Positions 23,504 to 31,715 are shown, numbered from the stretch's first letter. The stretch: 40,313 bases of DNA from Oscillospiraceae bacterium (GCA_017545325.1 JAFWOX010000126.1:1-40313); one strand, 5' to 3'. Numbers and translations: made by a program. The notes: generated by a model not told the origin, from the sequence alone.

Positions 23504-23920
23504 TTATCCGTCCTCCCGCTCCACGGTAACGTTGTTCAGTCCGTTCTTCTCGAATTCATCCATGTATTCCTGCATCCGCTGGGTGAGCTCGCTGTTTCCG
23601 CCGCTCTCCCCCGGACCCATGGCCAGGTCCCGCCGGGCCAGCTCCTCCGCCAGAATATCGAAGAAGATCCCGTCCTCATAATCCAGGATGGCCTCCTGGA
23701 TGCCCCCCTCCTCGAAGCCCGCGGAGGGGACCACTTCCCCGTCCACCATCTCGAAGAGGGAATACATCCCCGTCTTGAGACAATAGGAGAAGCACTTGGA
23801 CTCCACATCGTCATAGGCCTGGATGCGGTTTTCCCCCCGCATGGAGTTCATCACCCAGTTGCCCACATATACCAGGTCCAGCAGACGCCGGAATTCCTTA
23901 TCCGTCAGCTCAAGCGTCAT
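23504..23920 (-). CDS. Hypothetical acidic protein
   Basis: A 138-residue soluble, acidic, mainly helical protein starting MTLELTDKEFRRLLDLVYVG. Motifs such as NWVMNSMRGENRIQAYDD and FFDILAEELARRDLA are reminiscent of short uncharacterised Clostridial proteins, but I cannot name a family. No membrane segment or catalytic pattern is visible. The ribosome binding site is GGTGG, eight or so bases before the ATG. It heads a probable two-gene unit with the membrane protein ending at 22770. The promoter region carries a consensus-like -10 and a perfect 12-bp palindrome (23963-23974), suggesting repression by an unidentified regulator. Confidence 0.7.
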   Translation of the reverse strand: MTLELTDKEFRRLLDLVYVGNWVMNSMRGENRIQAYDDVESKCFSYCLKTGMYSLFEMVDGEVVPSAGFEEGGIQEAILDYEDGIFFDILAEELARRDLAMGPGESGGNSELTQRMQEYMDEFEKNGLNNVTVEREDG

Positions 23921-23953
23921 CAGAAGCCACCACCTTTACGCCGTAGTGAAGGC

Positions 23954-23974
23954 ATTATACCCTTCCCCGGGGAA
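23954..23974 (-). promoter_or_regulatory. Promoter -10 with overlapping palindromic operator
   Basis: Minus-strand TATAAT (23954-23959) has a perfect palindrome TTCCCCGGGGAA (23963-23974) in the spacer just upstream. No good -35 is seen, so an activator or repressor site is plausible. Confidence 0.55.
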
Positions 23975-24063
23975 AATTTCCACCGTTTCCCGTCAAATCC
24001 CCCGGAAAAAATCCCGCCCCCGGGATCTCCGGCAGATTGGGTCTGTTCCGGCGGGAAAAAGTA

Positions 24064-24072
24064 TGCTATACT
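24064..24072 (+). promoter_or_regulatory. Extended -10 element of the chromate transporter genes
   Basis: TGCTATACT, an extended -10 (TGn-TATACT), stands about 30 bases before the TTG start at 24103. The -35 region is weak, as is common with extended -10 promoters. Confidence 0.6.
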
Positions 24073-24102
24073 GTTTCAGTTGAATTTCGGGAGGTGAACG
24101 GG

Positions 24103-24657
24103 TTGGCCGGTCTGGGAGAGCTTTTCCTGTCCTTCAGCAAGGTGGGGGTCATGACCTTCGGCGGGGGCTACGCCATGCTGCCCATGCTCCAGCGGGAGAT
24201 CGTGGAGCACAAGGGCTGGGCCACCGAGGAGGAGCTGGCGGACTACTTCGCCGTGGGCCAATGCACCCCCGGCGTCATCGCCGTGAACACCGCCACCTTT
24301 GTGGGCTGCAAGACCCGGGGCTGGCTGGGGGGCCTGATAGCCACCCTGGGGGTGGTCTTCCCCTCCCTGGTGATCATCATCTGCCTGGCCGGGCTCATCA
24401 GCGCCTTTGCCGATAATCTCTATGTCCAGAAGGCCTTCGCCGGGATCAAGGTCTGCGTCTGCGTCCTGATCTTCAACGCGGTGCTGAAGCTGTGGAAGAA
24501 GGCCGTGACCGGCCCCCTCACCCTGGGGATCTATCTGGTCGTCCTGGCCCTGGCCCTGTTCACCCGGGTAACGCCGCCGGTCTTCGTCCTCCTGTCCGCC
24601 GCTCTGGGGATCATCCTGGAGCTGCTGCGGCGAAAGAAGGGAGATGGCGGGGAATGA
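24103..24657 (+). CDS. Chromate transporter family protein, first half
   Basis: A 184-residue half-size member of the CHR (chromate ion transporter) family. The TTG at 24103 is chosen because GGGAGG lies eight bases upstream and the product then begins LAGLGELFLSFSKVG, as in relatives. Diagnostic motifs are MTFGGGYAMLPMLQRE near the N-terminus and FAVGQCTPGVIAVNTATFVG in the middle; five or six hydrophobic segments follow. Half-size CHR proteins are encoded in pairs and work as a heteromer in the membrane; this gene overlaps its partner (ATGA). The family's archetype exports chromate, but in gut anaerobes the natural anion is not established. Confidence 0.9.
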   Translation: MAGLGELFLSFSKVGVMTFGGGYAMLPMLQREIVEHKGWATEEELADYFAVGQCTPGVIAVNTATFVGCKTRGWLGGLIATLGVVFPSLVIIICLAGLISAFADNLYVQKAFAGIKVCVCVLIFNAVLKLWKKAVTGPLTLGIYLVVLALALFTRVTPPVFVLLSAALGIILELLRRKKGDGGE

Positions 24658-25217
24658 GCCTGTATCTCCTCCTCTTCTGGGAGTTTTTCAAAACCGGCCT
24701 CCTGGCGGTGGGCGGCGGTCTCGCCACCCTCCCCTTCCTCTCCGATATGGCGGTGCGCACCGGCCTGTTCACCCAGGCCCAGCTGGCGGATATGGTGGCG
24801 GTGGCGGAGTCCACCCCCGGCCCCATCGGCGTGAATACCGCCACCTATGTGGGCTTCACCGCGGGAGGCGTCCCCGGGGCCATCGTCGCCACCCTGGGCC
24901 TCATCACCCCCTCCTACCTGATCATCCTGCTCATTGCCACCTTCCTGAAACGGGTGCAGGATAATCCCTTCGTGAATACCGTCTTCCGCTGTCTCCGCCC
25001 CGCCTCCACCGCCCTGATCACCTGCGCCGGGCTCACCATCGCCTACGGGGTCTTTCTCCGGCCCGGGGCCGGGCGTCTTTTGGCCATGGCGGACTGGAAG
25101 GGCGTCGTCCTGGCGGTGCTGCTGCTGGTATGCACTCAGCTCATCCCCAGGCTGAAGAAGCTCCACCCCCTGGTGTGGATCCTGTGCTCCGCCCTGGTGG
25201 GCATCCTTCTGTTCTGA
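24654..25217 (+). CDS. Chromate transporter family protein, second half
   Basis: A 187-residue partner of the preceding protein, starting at ATG 24654 inside the upstream stop codon. It carries FKTGLLAVGGGLATLPFLSD and VAVAESTPGPIGVNTATYVG, the second-half counterparts of the family motifs, and about six membrane segments. In the family the two halves have opposite membrane orientation and probably assemble as a pair. Translational overlap should keep them in equal amounts. It is followed after 27 bases by an exonuclease gene, which may be co-transcribed but is unlikely to be functionally linked. Confidence 0.9.
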   Translation: MSLYLLLFWEFFKTGLLAVGGGLATLPFLSDMAVRTGLFTQAQLADMVAVAESTPGPIGVNTATYVGFTAGGVPGAIVATLGLITPSYLIILLIATFLKRVQDNPFVNTVFRCLRPASTALITCAGLTIAYGVFLRPGAGRLLAMADWKGVVLAVLLLVCTQLIPRLKKLHPLVWILCSALVGILLF

Positions 25218-25244
25218 GAAATCATCGAGAAAGGTTCTGCGGAT

Positions 25245-26255
25245 ATGGACCAACTGCCCAACCCCGGCCGTCGGGCCGTCGTCTTCGATATGGAATGGAA
25301 CCAGCCCCTTCCCTGGAAGCAGTATCCCCATGTACCCAAGGCCCTCATGCCCGGGGAGATCATCCAGATCGGCGCCGTGATGCTGGACCCGGAGGGCCGG
25401 ACCATGGGGGAATTCAGCGCCTCCGTGAAGCCCCGGTATTTCCGGCAGGTCCATTGGAAGGTGAAGAAGCTCACCCACATCAGTGAGACGGATATGCTGG
25501 GGGGCGACCCCTTCCCGGAGGCGGCGGAGCGGTTCGGCGCCTGGTGCTGCCAGGGGGGCGGGGATTTTGACCTTTTCGCCTGGGGCGGAGAGGATGAGCG
25601 GGTCCTCTGCGCCAATCTGGAGGCCTGGGGCCTGGATCCCTCCTGGGTCCCGGAGCAGGTGTACGACCTGCGCCTCATCTATGACGGCTTCCTGGGCCGC
25701 ACCGAGACCAGCACTTCTCTGACGGATGCGGCGGAAGCCCTGGGGATCACCCTGGATCTGGAGCAGCATGATTCCCTGAACGACGCCCGCTATGCCGCCG
25801 CCATCTGCGCCGCCACGGATATCCGCCGGGGCATCCGGGAATACGAGGAGCTGGGCCCCGGTCCCGCCCTGCCGCCGGGAACGCAGCGGCAGCTGGAGAC
25901 GGGCTTCGACTCCCCGGGGGACGCTCTGCATCACCCCGCCCTGTGCCGCTTCCGCTGCCCGGAATGCGGGGAGGAGCTGCGCTGCCGCGCCTGGGTCCCC
26001 CAGAACAAGGACCGGCAGATCGGCCTGGTGAAGTGCGCCAAGGGGCATGAAGCCTTCCTGCGCCTGCGCTTCTCCCGCCGCCCCAGCGGCAGATACAGCG
26101 TTCTGCGTACGGTGTACCCCGCCGGGGAGGAGGCAAAGGCCTTCTTCCAGAAGAAGTACCAGAAGCAGCAGGAATCCCTGAAACGCCTGAAGCGCCTCCA
26201 GGAGAAGGCCAAGAAGGCCGCCCAGGCCCCCGCTGACGGCCAGGGGGAGGGCTGA
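25245..26255 (+). CDS. DEDDh 3'-5' exonuclease-like protein with C-terminal zinc ribbon
   Basis: A 336-residue protein. The N-terminal domain is an RNase T/KapD-type DEDDh exonuclease: D15-x-E17 in VVFDMEWNQ, GEIIQIGAV, an acidic WGGEDERVL, and the H-x4-D motif HDSLND (His175, Asp180). Residues about 235-285 hold CPECGEELRC and KCAKGHEAF, giving a C-x2-C ... C-x3-H pattern that could bind zinc. The C-terminus is a Lys-rich helix ending in KKAAQ. Substrate is probably single-stranded RNA or DNA ends, but it cannot be fixed. The ribosome binding site (AAGG) is modest. It ends the chromate-transporter unit, with an intrinsic terminator directly after. Confidence 0.8.
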   Translation: MDQLPNPGRRAVVFDMEWNQPLPWKQYPHVPKALMPGEIIQIGAVMLDPEGRTMGEFSASVKPRYFRQVHWKVKKLTHISETDMLGGDPFPEAAERFGAWCCQGGGDFDLFAWGGEDERVLCANLEAWGLDPSWVPEQVYDLRLIYDGFLGRTETSTSLTDAAEALGITLDLEQHDSLNDARYAAAICAATDIRRGIREYEELGPGPALPPGTQRQLETGFDSPGDALHHPALCRFRCPECGEELRCRAWVPQNKDRQIGLVKCAKGHEAFLRLRFSRRPSGRYSVLRTVYPAGEEAKAFFQKKYQKQQESLKRLKRLQEKAKKAAQAPADGQGEG

Positions 26256-26256
26256 G

Positions 26257-26278
26257 ACCGCGTTTCTCCGCGGTTTTT
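26257..26278 (+). terminator. Rho-independent terminator after the exonuclease gene
   Basis: ACCGCG (26257-26262) pairs with CGCGGT (26269-26274), followed by a T-run at 26274-26278. Confidence 0.85.
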
Positions 26279-26319
26279 CTCTCCCCTTTTTCCTTTCCGG
26301 TAATTTTCGAAATTTACCC

Positions 26320-26348
26320 TTGCATTCCGCAGACCGTTGTGCTAATAT
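26320..26348 (+). promoter_or_regulatory. Promoter of tRNA-Pro
   Basis: TTGCAT (26320-26325), 17-base spacer, TAATAT (26343-26348). The transcript would start a few bases before the mature tRNA 5' end at 26368. Confidence 0.75.
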
Positions 26349-26367
26349 ACAAAAGCTGAACAGAAAT

Positions 26368-26444
26368 CCGGGTGTGGCGAAGTTTGGTATCGCGCTTGAA
26401 TGGGGTTCAAGAGGCCGCTGGTTCGAATCCAGTCACTCGGACCA
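26368..26444 (+). tRNA. tRNA-Pro (anticodon GGG)
   Basis: A 77-base cloverleaf. The acceptor stem CCGGGTG (26368-26374) pairs with CACTCGG (26434-26440), with one G-U. Discriminator A441 is followed by an encoded CCA (26442-26444). The anticodon stem CTTGA (26395-26399) pairs with TCAAG (26407-26411) around the loop ATGGGGT, giving U33 and anticodon GGG for proline. The T arm has the canonical loop TTCGAAT (26422-26428). The 3' end is the attachment-like sequence for the downstream island. Confidence 0.93.
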
Positions 26445-26479
26445 AAAATCCGCAGGGGGTATTTCCCCGGCGGATTTTT
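26445..26479 (+). terminator. Rho-independent terminator of tRNA-Pro (cassette 1)
   Basis: AAAATCCGC (26445-26453) pairs with GCGGATTTT (26470-26478), with inner GGGG/CCCC pairing, followed by T. It begins directly after the CCA. Confidence 0.88.
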
Positions 26480-26597
26480 GCATTTGCAATGGGGATTCGA
26501 ACCAGCGGCCGTCAGGCGCGTCAGCGCCGTTTAATCCAGCCGCTTCGAGCTGCCCGCCCGCGGCGGGCTGCTCGGTTCGAATCCAGTCACTCGGACC

Positions 26598-26633
26598 AAA
26601 AAACCGTTGGGGATGCTTCCCCGACGGTTTTTT
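26598..26633 (+). terminator. Terminator hairpin in cassette 2
   Basis: An A-run plus ACCGT pairs with ACGGT plus a run of six T, with an inner GGGG/CCCC stem. The stem sequence differs from that in cassette 1 at paired positions while structure is kept. Confidence 0.85.
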
Positions 26634-26753
26634 GCATTTGCAATGGGGATTCGAACCAGCGGCCGTTTGCGCGAAGCGCAATTCAATCCAGCCGCAATGA
26701 GCTGCCCGCCCGCGGCGGGCTGCATGAGTGCGTTTCCCGTGCATCCAGATGAA

Positions 26754-26782
26754 TTGAACTCTGCCGGTAACTGTGGTACATT
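26754..26782 (+). promoter_or_regulatory. Promoter of the island restriction genes
   Basis: TTGAAC (26754-26759), 17-base spacer, TACATT (26777-26782), about 45 bases before the DUF1016 start codon. Confidence 0.6.
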
Positions 26783-26828
26783 AGATGATGGAAATCGTAT
26801 GAAGTCGATACTCTTGGAGGTAGTTGGA

Positions 26829-27896
26829 ATGGAACGCAATCATGACGCTTTCATGCCGGCCATGAAGGGTATTGTGGCGGAGATCAAGACGGTTCTTGAC
26901 TCTGCCCGCAGCAATGTGGCCAGACAGGTCAATAGCGAGCTTCTGAATACCTACTGGAATATTGGTCGCATCATCTCTGAATATGAGCAGACCGTTCCGG
27001 AACGCGCCGACTATGGAAAACAGACACTGAAAGAGCTGGCCCGGGTGCTGACGGCTGAATTTGGCAAGGGCTTTTCACGGGCGAATCTTTATAATATGCG
27101 GCAATTTTATATGACTTATGAAAAAGTCCAGACACTGTCTGGACAATTGAGTTGGTCGCATTATTGCGAGCTGCTGTCAATATCCGATCCGGATAAGCGC
27201 AGCTTTTATGAGAAGGAAGCCGTCAACGCCAACTGGTCTGTCCGCGAGCTGAAGCGGCAAATCGACAGTTCCCTTTTTGAGCGGCTGCTTCTCTCCCGCG
27301 GCGAAACAAACAAGGAGAAAGTGCTGGCCTTGGCTGAAAAGGGTATCGAAATTGCGGAGCCCGCTGACATCATCCGCGATCCCTATGTGTTTGAGTTCCT
27401 CGGTCTGCCAGAGGACAAGCCTGTGATGGAAAGCGATCTGGAGCGTGCGCTGGTGCAGCAGATCGAAAAGTTCCTGCTGGAGCTGGGGCGCGGCTTCATG
27501 TTCGTCGGCACCCAGCAGCGCGTGACGGTAAACAACACCCATTACTATGTGGACATGGTGTTCTATAACAAGATTCTCCGCGCCTATGTGCTGATCGAGT
27601 TGAAAACCACCAAGCTGACACCGGAGGCCGCCGGGCAGATCAATCTATATCTGAACTACTACGCCGCCGAGGTCAACGATCCGGATGATAACCCGCCCAT
27701 CGGGATCATCCTCTGCACCGAAAAGGACAGCATCACCGCCGAATACGCTTTGGGCGGTCTGTCCAACAACATCTTTGCCTCCCGCTATGTGCTGTATATG
27801 CCGAACAAGGAGCAGTTGATCGCGCAGGTGGAGGCGGTGCTGAAAAAGTGGCACAAAAAAGATGAAATCACTGGAGAATCGAATGATGGACAATAG
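26829..27896 (+). CDS. DUF1016/YhcG-type PD-(D/E)XK nuclease
   Basis: A 355-residue protein of the DUF1016 family. The N-terminal helical domain (ARQVNSELLNTYWNIGRIIS, then FSRANLYNMRQFYMTYEKVQ) is the family's usual opening. The C-terminal domain is a PD-(D/E)XK nuclease with Asp242 in YYVDMVFYN and Glu257-x-Lys259 in LIELKTTKL. ATG 26829 is chosen because GGAGG stands eight bases before it; the longer frame upstream runs through the tRNA-derived repeats and is not coding. DUF1016 genes occur in restriction and mobile loci and are predicted DNA nucleases. It is the first cargo gene of the island and overlaps the next gene by 14 bases. Ends at TAG. Confidence 0.87.
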   Translation: MERNHDAFMPAMKGIVAEIKTVLDSARSNVARQVNSELLNTYWNIGRIISEYEQTVPERADYGKQTLKELARVLTAEFGKGFSRANLYNMRQFYMTYEKVQTLSGQLSWSHYCELLSISDPDKRSFYEKEAVNANWSVRELKRQIDSSLFERLLLSRGETNKEKVLALAEKGIEIAEPADIIRDPYVFEFLGLPEDKPVMESDLERALVQQIEKFLLELGRGFMFVGTQQRVTVNNTHYYVDMVFYNKILRAYVLIELKTTKLTPEAAGQINLYLNYYAAEVNDPDDNPPIGIILCTEKDSITAEYALGGLSNNIFASRYVLYMPNKEQLIAQVEAVLKKWHKKDEITGESNDGQ

Positions 27897-28173
27897 CATG
27901 AAGGAAATATATGACAAGGCTTCCTTGCTCAAAGATATAGAGGAACGCAAGCGGATTATTCACGAGTATCAACTTACTGGCCATTTGGATCGCGAAAAAG
28001 CTATCGAAAAAATAAAGGAATTGCGCCTGACTGACGAGGATGTAGCAAAGGTGACAACAACCAGACTTGCAGTAAGCTCTACACCTTTTTCTCAGGCGTC
28101 AAATAATGGGATTATCGCAGAACTGCAGATGCAGGTTGACATCTTGACCGCTAAGGTGTTGCAAAGAGAATGA
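27883..28173 (+). CDS. Small hypothetical protein between DUF1016 and mcrB
   Basis: A 96-residue, charged, probably helical protein. ATG 27883 has GGAG six bases upstream and overlaps the end of the DUF1016 gene by 14 bases, which suggests coupling; an alternative start is 27862. The sequence (LLKDIEERKRIIHEYQLTGH, then REKAIEKIKELRLTDEDVAK) forms two amphipathic helices and ends in a second helical stretch (IIAELQMQVDILTAKVLQRE) that could form a coiled coil. I do not recognise it. Placement suggests an accessory or inhibitor for the nuclease or a subunit of the McrBC-like complex. Confidence 0.65.
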   Translation: MMDNSMKEIYDKASLLKDIEERKRIIHEYQLTGHLDREKAIEKIKELRLTDEDVAKVTTTRLAVSSTPFSQASNNGIIAELQMQVDILTAKVLQRE

Positions 28174-28225
28174 ATGCGTAGTCCCCCAAGCCAGTGCCAA
28201 TAATGCGTAAAGGAGTTTTTCAACG

Positions 28226-30610
28226 ATGACCATACAAGACGCAATCGACAGATATAAAGCAAATTTTGATCAATACTGGGCTGATGAAAAGTATAAGTGG
28301 ATTGCAGTTCAGCATTTTCAACAGCACTGGAATATCGATGCAGATGACTTTTCTGCCATGCTGAAGGAAGCATTCAGCCGTGCAGACAATCTTCTCGGCG
28401 GGGGAAAGTATTACCCGAAAAGAATGCTCTATGAGCTTGTTGCCTGGTCTCCCGAAAGAATGCGTGAGTTGTTCCGTTTGCTCTACAATGAGGAACTGCC
28501 ATTATCAGAACGGCTCCAACCGTTTCGTTCAGGCTGTGACCAGATCTTAAAGGAATATCGGGAAACCGTCCCCGATAAAGAAAAAGCGAAGAACCACTAT
28601 CAGGATTTACGTGCGCTGATGGTATACCTTTCATTTGCTTTTCCGGACAAGTATTATCTGTACAAGTCCCAGATGTACAAATCCTTTAAAGAACAAATCA
28701 ACTATCAAGAGAAGAGTAAGGAAAAGAACTCAGAAATCCGAAAGTATGATAATTTCCGTCAAATGTGTGATGAAGTCCGCAGAGCAATTATAGAAGATGG
28801 TGAATTGCTTGACATGCAACGCAAACATCTGGCATCTGAACCAGATTGCTACTCAGACGGCGCGTATCACTTACTGACACAAACCATTATCTATGTAACA
28901 AAAGAAGTTAATCCAGATGATTTGCATTCAAACGCAAAATACAAGCGTTGGTTTAGCCCGATAGTTGATGTACTTTGTTCTTTAGGTGGGGAGGCTCCGC
29001 GTCCAGCTGTTCATGACAAAATCTATAACATGTTCCATGTTTCTAAAGAGGAGCTGGAGAAAAAGAACAAATCTGGTATCCCGATTATAACCAATGAAAT
29101 AGATTTTGCAAGGAACTACCTCAGAGTTGAAGGAATCATTGATGGCGACGCTCCTAGTGGAATGTGGAAGCTGTCCGAATTAGGGAAAAGAATAGTAATA
29201 TCAGATGAACTGGCGGGAAAGATTATCATTAAAACGAACATCATTAACGAAGCAAAGAAAAATGGTGATCCGATACCGTCCATTGATTTGACACCATATT
29301 ATGAATACCGCGACATAGCGGAGGACGGGTGGTTTCCGCCTGTATCACAGTATACGCCGGGTTTCTCCAAAGAGCAGTGGCTGGATATCCTAAAGAATCC
29401 GAATGTGATCGGCCCTGTTTGGGGCGGTGCGCTGGCTGCATTCTATGAGGCGGGCGGTGCTGCTACCTGCAAGCAGATTGCAACACGGTATCATCTGCCG
29501 CCCTCTGCAATTATAGGACGCTGTACACAACTGGCGAATAGAATCTATCGGGAAACAAATTGTCCTCTTTTTAGCGAAGGGGGAAGAACCCGCGTTTGGA
29601 CAATTTTGTTCCAGGGCAAGAACGCCGACAGCGATACACCAGGAAGTTACATATGGAAACTGCGTCCAGAGCTCTACGAAGCACTGACGGAGTTTGGCAT
29701 TCTTCGGTTTCTATGGAACAGCGAAGATGAAGGACTTGAACTTGTCGAGGAAGAAGATGCTGCATCTTATACAGAAGAAGACTTCCTTCGAGACGTTTAT
29801 CTGTCGGAGGGACAATTCAAAGAATTGTCGGCCTTGTTGAGGCATAAAAAGAACATTATTCTTCAGGGGGCTCCGGGTGTCGGCAAAACTTTTGCAGCCA
29901 GACGTTTAGCCTATACCATGATCGGCAAGCAGAGTGAAGAGCAGATTGCTCTTGTTCAATTTCATCAAAACTACTCTTATGAAGACTTCGTCATCGGCTA
30001 CAAGCCTGTGAAAGATGGCTTCGCTCTGCAAAAAGGCGTATTCTATCAGTTCTGTGAAAAAGCTGCAGCAAATCCAGACAAAGATTTTTTCTTCCTAATC
30101 GATGAAATCAACCGCGGCAATCTGAGTAAGATTTTCGGCGAACTACTTATGCTGTTGGAAAAGGATTACCGCGGAACAGAAATAACCCTCGCGTACAATG
30201 GTGAACAGTTTACAGTGCCGAAAAATCTCTATCTGATCGGGATGATGAATACTGCTGATAGAAGCCTTGCCATGATTGACTACGCGCTTCGCCGCCGTTT
30301 CAGTTTCTTTGAGATGGTGCCGGGATTTGATTCCGATGGTTTCCGAAGCTATCAGGCTGGACTTCACAGCGACAGGCTGGATACATTGATTCAAAAGATA
30401 AAAGAGTTGAATCGACGTATTACTCATGACAAGTCTCTTGGCAAGGGCTTTTGCATCGGGCACAGCTATTTCTGCGGCTGCGATAACTGTACAGATGACT
30501 GGCTCCGGTCTGTTGTGGAGTATGACATTCTTCCTACTTTATGCGAATACTGGTTTGATGATCCTTCAGAGCTGGAAAAATGGAAGGAGATCCTTCGGAG
30601 TGTGTTCTGA
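28226..30610 (+). CDS. mcrB: McrB-type GTPase/AAA+ restriction subunit
   Basis: A 794-residue motor of an McrBC-type restriction system. Residues 1-200 are a helical region without a clear name. About 235-335 resembles the Mrr N-terminal winged helix (YKRWFSPIVDVLCSLGGEAP, then FARNYLRVEGIIDGDAPSG). The AAA+ domain has Walker A GAPGVGKT (about 548-555), Walker B FFFLIDEINRGN (about 620-631) and the McrB signature MNTADRS (674-680). McrB-type motors hydrolyse GTP, recognise modified or foreign DNA through the N-terminal part, and drive cleavage by McrC. The mcrC start overlaps its stop. The N-terminal region differs from the E. coli methylcytosine-binding domain, so the recognised modification is unknown. 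Confidence 0.9.
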   Translation: MTIQDAIDRYKANFDQYWADEKYKWIAVQHFQQHWNIDADDFSAMLKEAFSRADNLLGGGKYYPKRMLYELVAWSPERMRELFRLLYNEELPLSERLQPFRSGCDQILKEYRETVPDKEKAKNHYQDLRALMVYLSFAFPDKYYLYKSQMYKSFKEQINYQEKSKEKNSEIRKYDNFRQMCDEVRRAIIEDGELLDMQRKHLASEPDCYSDGAYHLLTQTIIYVTKEVNPDDLHSNAKYKRWFSPIVDVLCSLGGEAPRPAVHDKIYNMFHVSKEELEKKNKSGIPIITNEIDFARNYLRVEGIIDGDAPSGMWKLSELGKRIVISDELAGKIIIKTNIINEAKKNGDPIPSIDLTPYYEYRDIAEDGWFPPVSQYTPGFSKEQWLDILKNPNVIGPVWGGALAAFYEAGGAATCKQIATRYHLPPSAIIGRCTQLANRIYRETNCPLFSEGGRTRVWTILFQGKNADSDTPGSYIWKLRPELYEALTEFGILRFLWNSEDEGLELVEEEDAASYTEEDFLRDVYLSEGQFKELSALLRHKKNIILQGAPGVGKTFAARRLAYTMIGKQSEEQIALVQFHQNYSYEDFVIGYKPVKDGFALQKGVFYQFCEKAAANPDKDFFFLIDEINRGNLSKIFGELLMLLEKDYRGTEITLAYNGEQFTVPKNLYLIGMMNTADRSLAMIDYALRRRFSFFEMVPGFDSDGFRSYQAGLHSDRLDTLIQKIKELNRRITHDKSLGKGFCIGHSYFCGCDNCTDDWLRSVVEYDILPTLCEYWFDDPSELEKWKEILRSVF

Positions 30611-31671
30611 TGAACCGGAATAAACATATTCTGATCAAAAACATCTATTATATGCTCTCCTATGCCTTTTCGGTCTTGCAGCAGGGCGACTATGAAGACG
30701 TTGAGAAGGAAGACTTTGATCATATTCATAACCTGTTTGCCGCAATTCTGGCAAAGGGAATTGGACGGCAGTTGAAACAAGGGTTGTATCGAGAGTATAT
30801 GAATCACTCGGAGAGCCTGCCAGTTGTAAGGGGCAAAATAGAAATTCCCGGTACGATTCGGAATCGGTTTTCCAGAAAAGCAGCGGTTTCCTGCGAATAT
30901 GATGAATTGTCCGAAAACAACTTGCTGAATCAGATTCTGAAAAGCACGACGCTGCTTCTCATACGTCATAAATCGGTTGATCAGAATTACAAAGATGCAT
31001 TGAAGCGAGAGATGCTGTACTTCTCTGGTGTTGACAACGTTGATCTTCATTCTGTTCGATGGTCTGCAATTCGTTTTCATCGCAACAATGCCACATATCA
31101 AATGTTGATTAGCATTTGCCAGTTGATTGCAGAGGGTATGCTCCTTACCACTGACAACGGCGAATACAGGCTTGCTTCATTCCTGGATGACCAACGTATG
31201 AGCAGACTGTATGAAAAGTTTATCCTTGAATACTATGTGAAAGAATGCCCTCAGGTAAAAGCGACGGCATCCCAAATCCCCTGGGCATTGGATGACAGCG
31301 CTGGCACATTGCTCCCTGTGATGCAAAGTGATATAATGCTAACGCAAGGCAGCAAAGTGTTGATAATTGATGCAAAATACTATTCGCACACTTTGCAAGC
31401 ACAGTATAATGTTCATACACTGCACTCTAATAATTTGTACCAGATTTTTACGTATGTTAAAAACAAAGATGCGGAGTTCGGAGATGCTCCGCATATAGTA
31501 TCTGGAATGCTGTTATATGCACGGACAGATGAGCTTATCCAGCCTGACACCACCTATAAGATGAGCGGAAACAAGGTAAGTGTTCGGACGCTTGACTTGA
31601 ATCAGGAATTCTCTGTGATTGCGGAACAGCTCAATGCAATAGTGGCTGAACATTTTTGCGACAAAGTATAA
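30610..31671 (+). CDS. mcrC: McrC-type nuclease subunit
   Basis: A 353-residue partner of McrB. It begins inside the mcrB stop codon (TGATG overlap). The N-terminal part (ILIKNIYYMLSYAFSVLQQG; LPVVRGKIEIPGTI) matches the 5-methylcytosine restriction McrC family. The C-terminal part is a PD-(D/E)XK nuclease: Asp241 in MQSDIMLT and Asp254-x-Lys256 in LIIDAKYYS. McrC associates with the McrB hexamer, stimulates its GTPase and cuts DNA. Length is normal for the family and both catalytic acidic residues and the lysine are present, so the system looks functional at the sequence level. Confidence 0.9.
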   Translation: MNRNKHILIKNIYYMLSYAFSVLQQGDYEDVEKEDFDHIHNLFAAILAKGIGRQLKQGLYREYMNHSESLPVVRGKIEIPGTIRNRFSRKAAVSCEYDELSENNLLNQILKSTTLLLIRHKSVDQNYKDALKREMLYFSGVDNVDLHSVRWSAIRFHRNNATYQMLISICQLIAEGMLLTTDNGEYRLASFLDDQRMSRLYEKFILEYYVKECPQVKATASQIPWALDDSAGTLLPVMQSDIMLTQGSKVLIIDAKYYSHTLQAQYNVHTLHSNNLYQIFTYVKNKDAEFGDAPHIVSGMLLYARTDELIQPDTTYKMSGNKVSVRTLDLNQEFSVIAEQLNAIVAEHFCDKV

Positions 31672-31715
31672 GATGCAGAATTATCTCTCACTTTTACCAC
31701 AACTTAGGAGGAAAT

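Larger units (their letters stand above)
26420..26723 (+). repeat. Two tandem 154-base cassettes starting with the tRNA-Pro 3' end
   Basis: Bases 26420-26448 (tRNA T arm to CCA plus A-run, 29 bases) recur exactly at 26574-26602. Each copy is followed in the same order by a terminator hairpin, an 18-base antisense copy of the tRNA T-arm region (26493-26510 and 26647-26664, exact complements of 26413-26430), a short variable stem (GGCGC/GCGCC in the first, TTGCGC/GCGCAA in the second) and a conserved GCCCGCC/GGCGGGC stem. Stems differ in sequence but keep pairing. This looks like repeated insertion at the tRNA end, or a structured repeat family. Confidence 0.8.

Noticed and set aside
26420..26723. 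CRISPR array
   Set aside because: Only two units of 154 bases, with no spacer logic and the tRNA end as the repeat; no cas genes nearby.
26320..26752. Open frames running through tRNA-Pro and the tandem cassettes
   Set aside because: They translate tRNA and hairpin sequence and repeat only because the DNA repeats; no protein expected.
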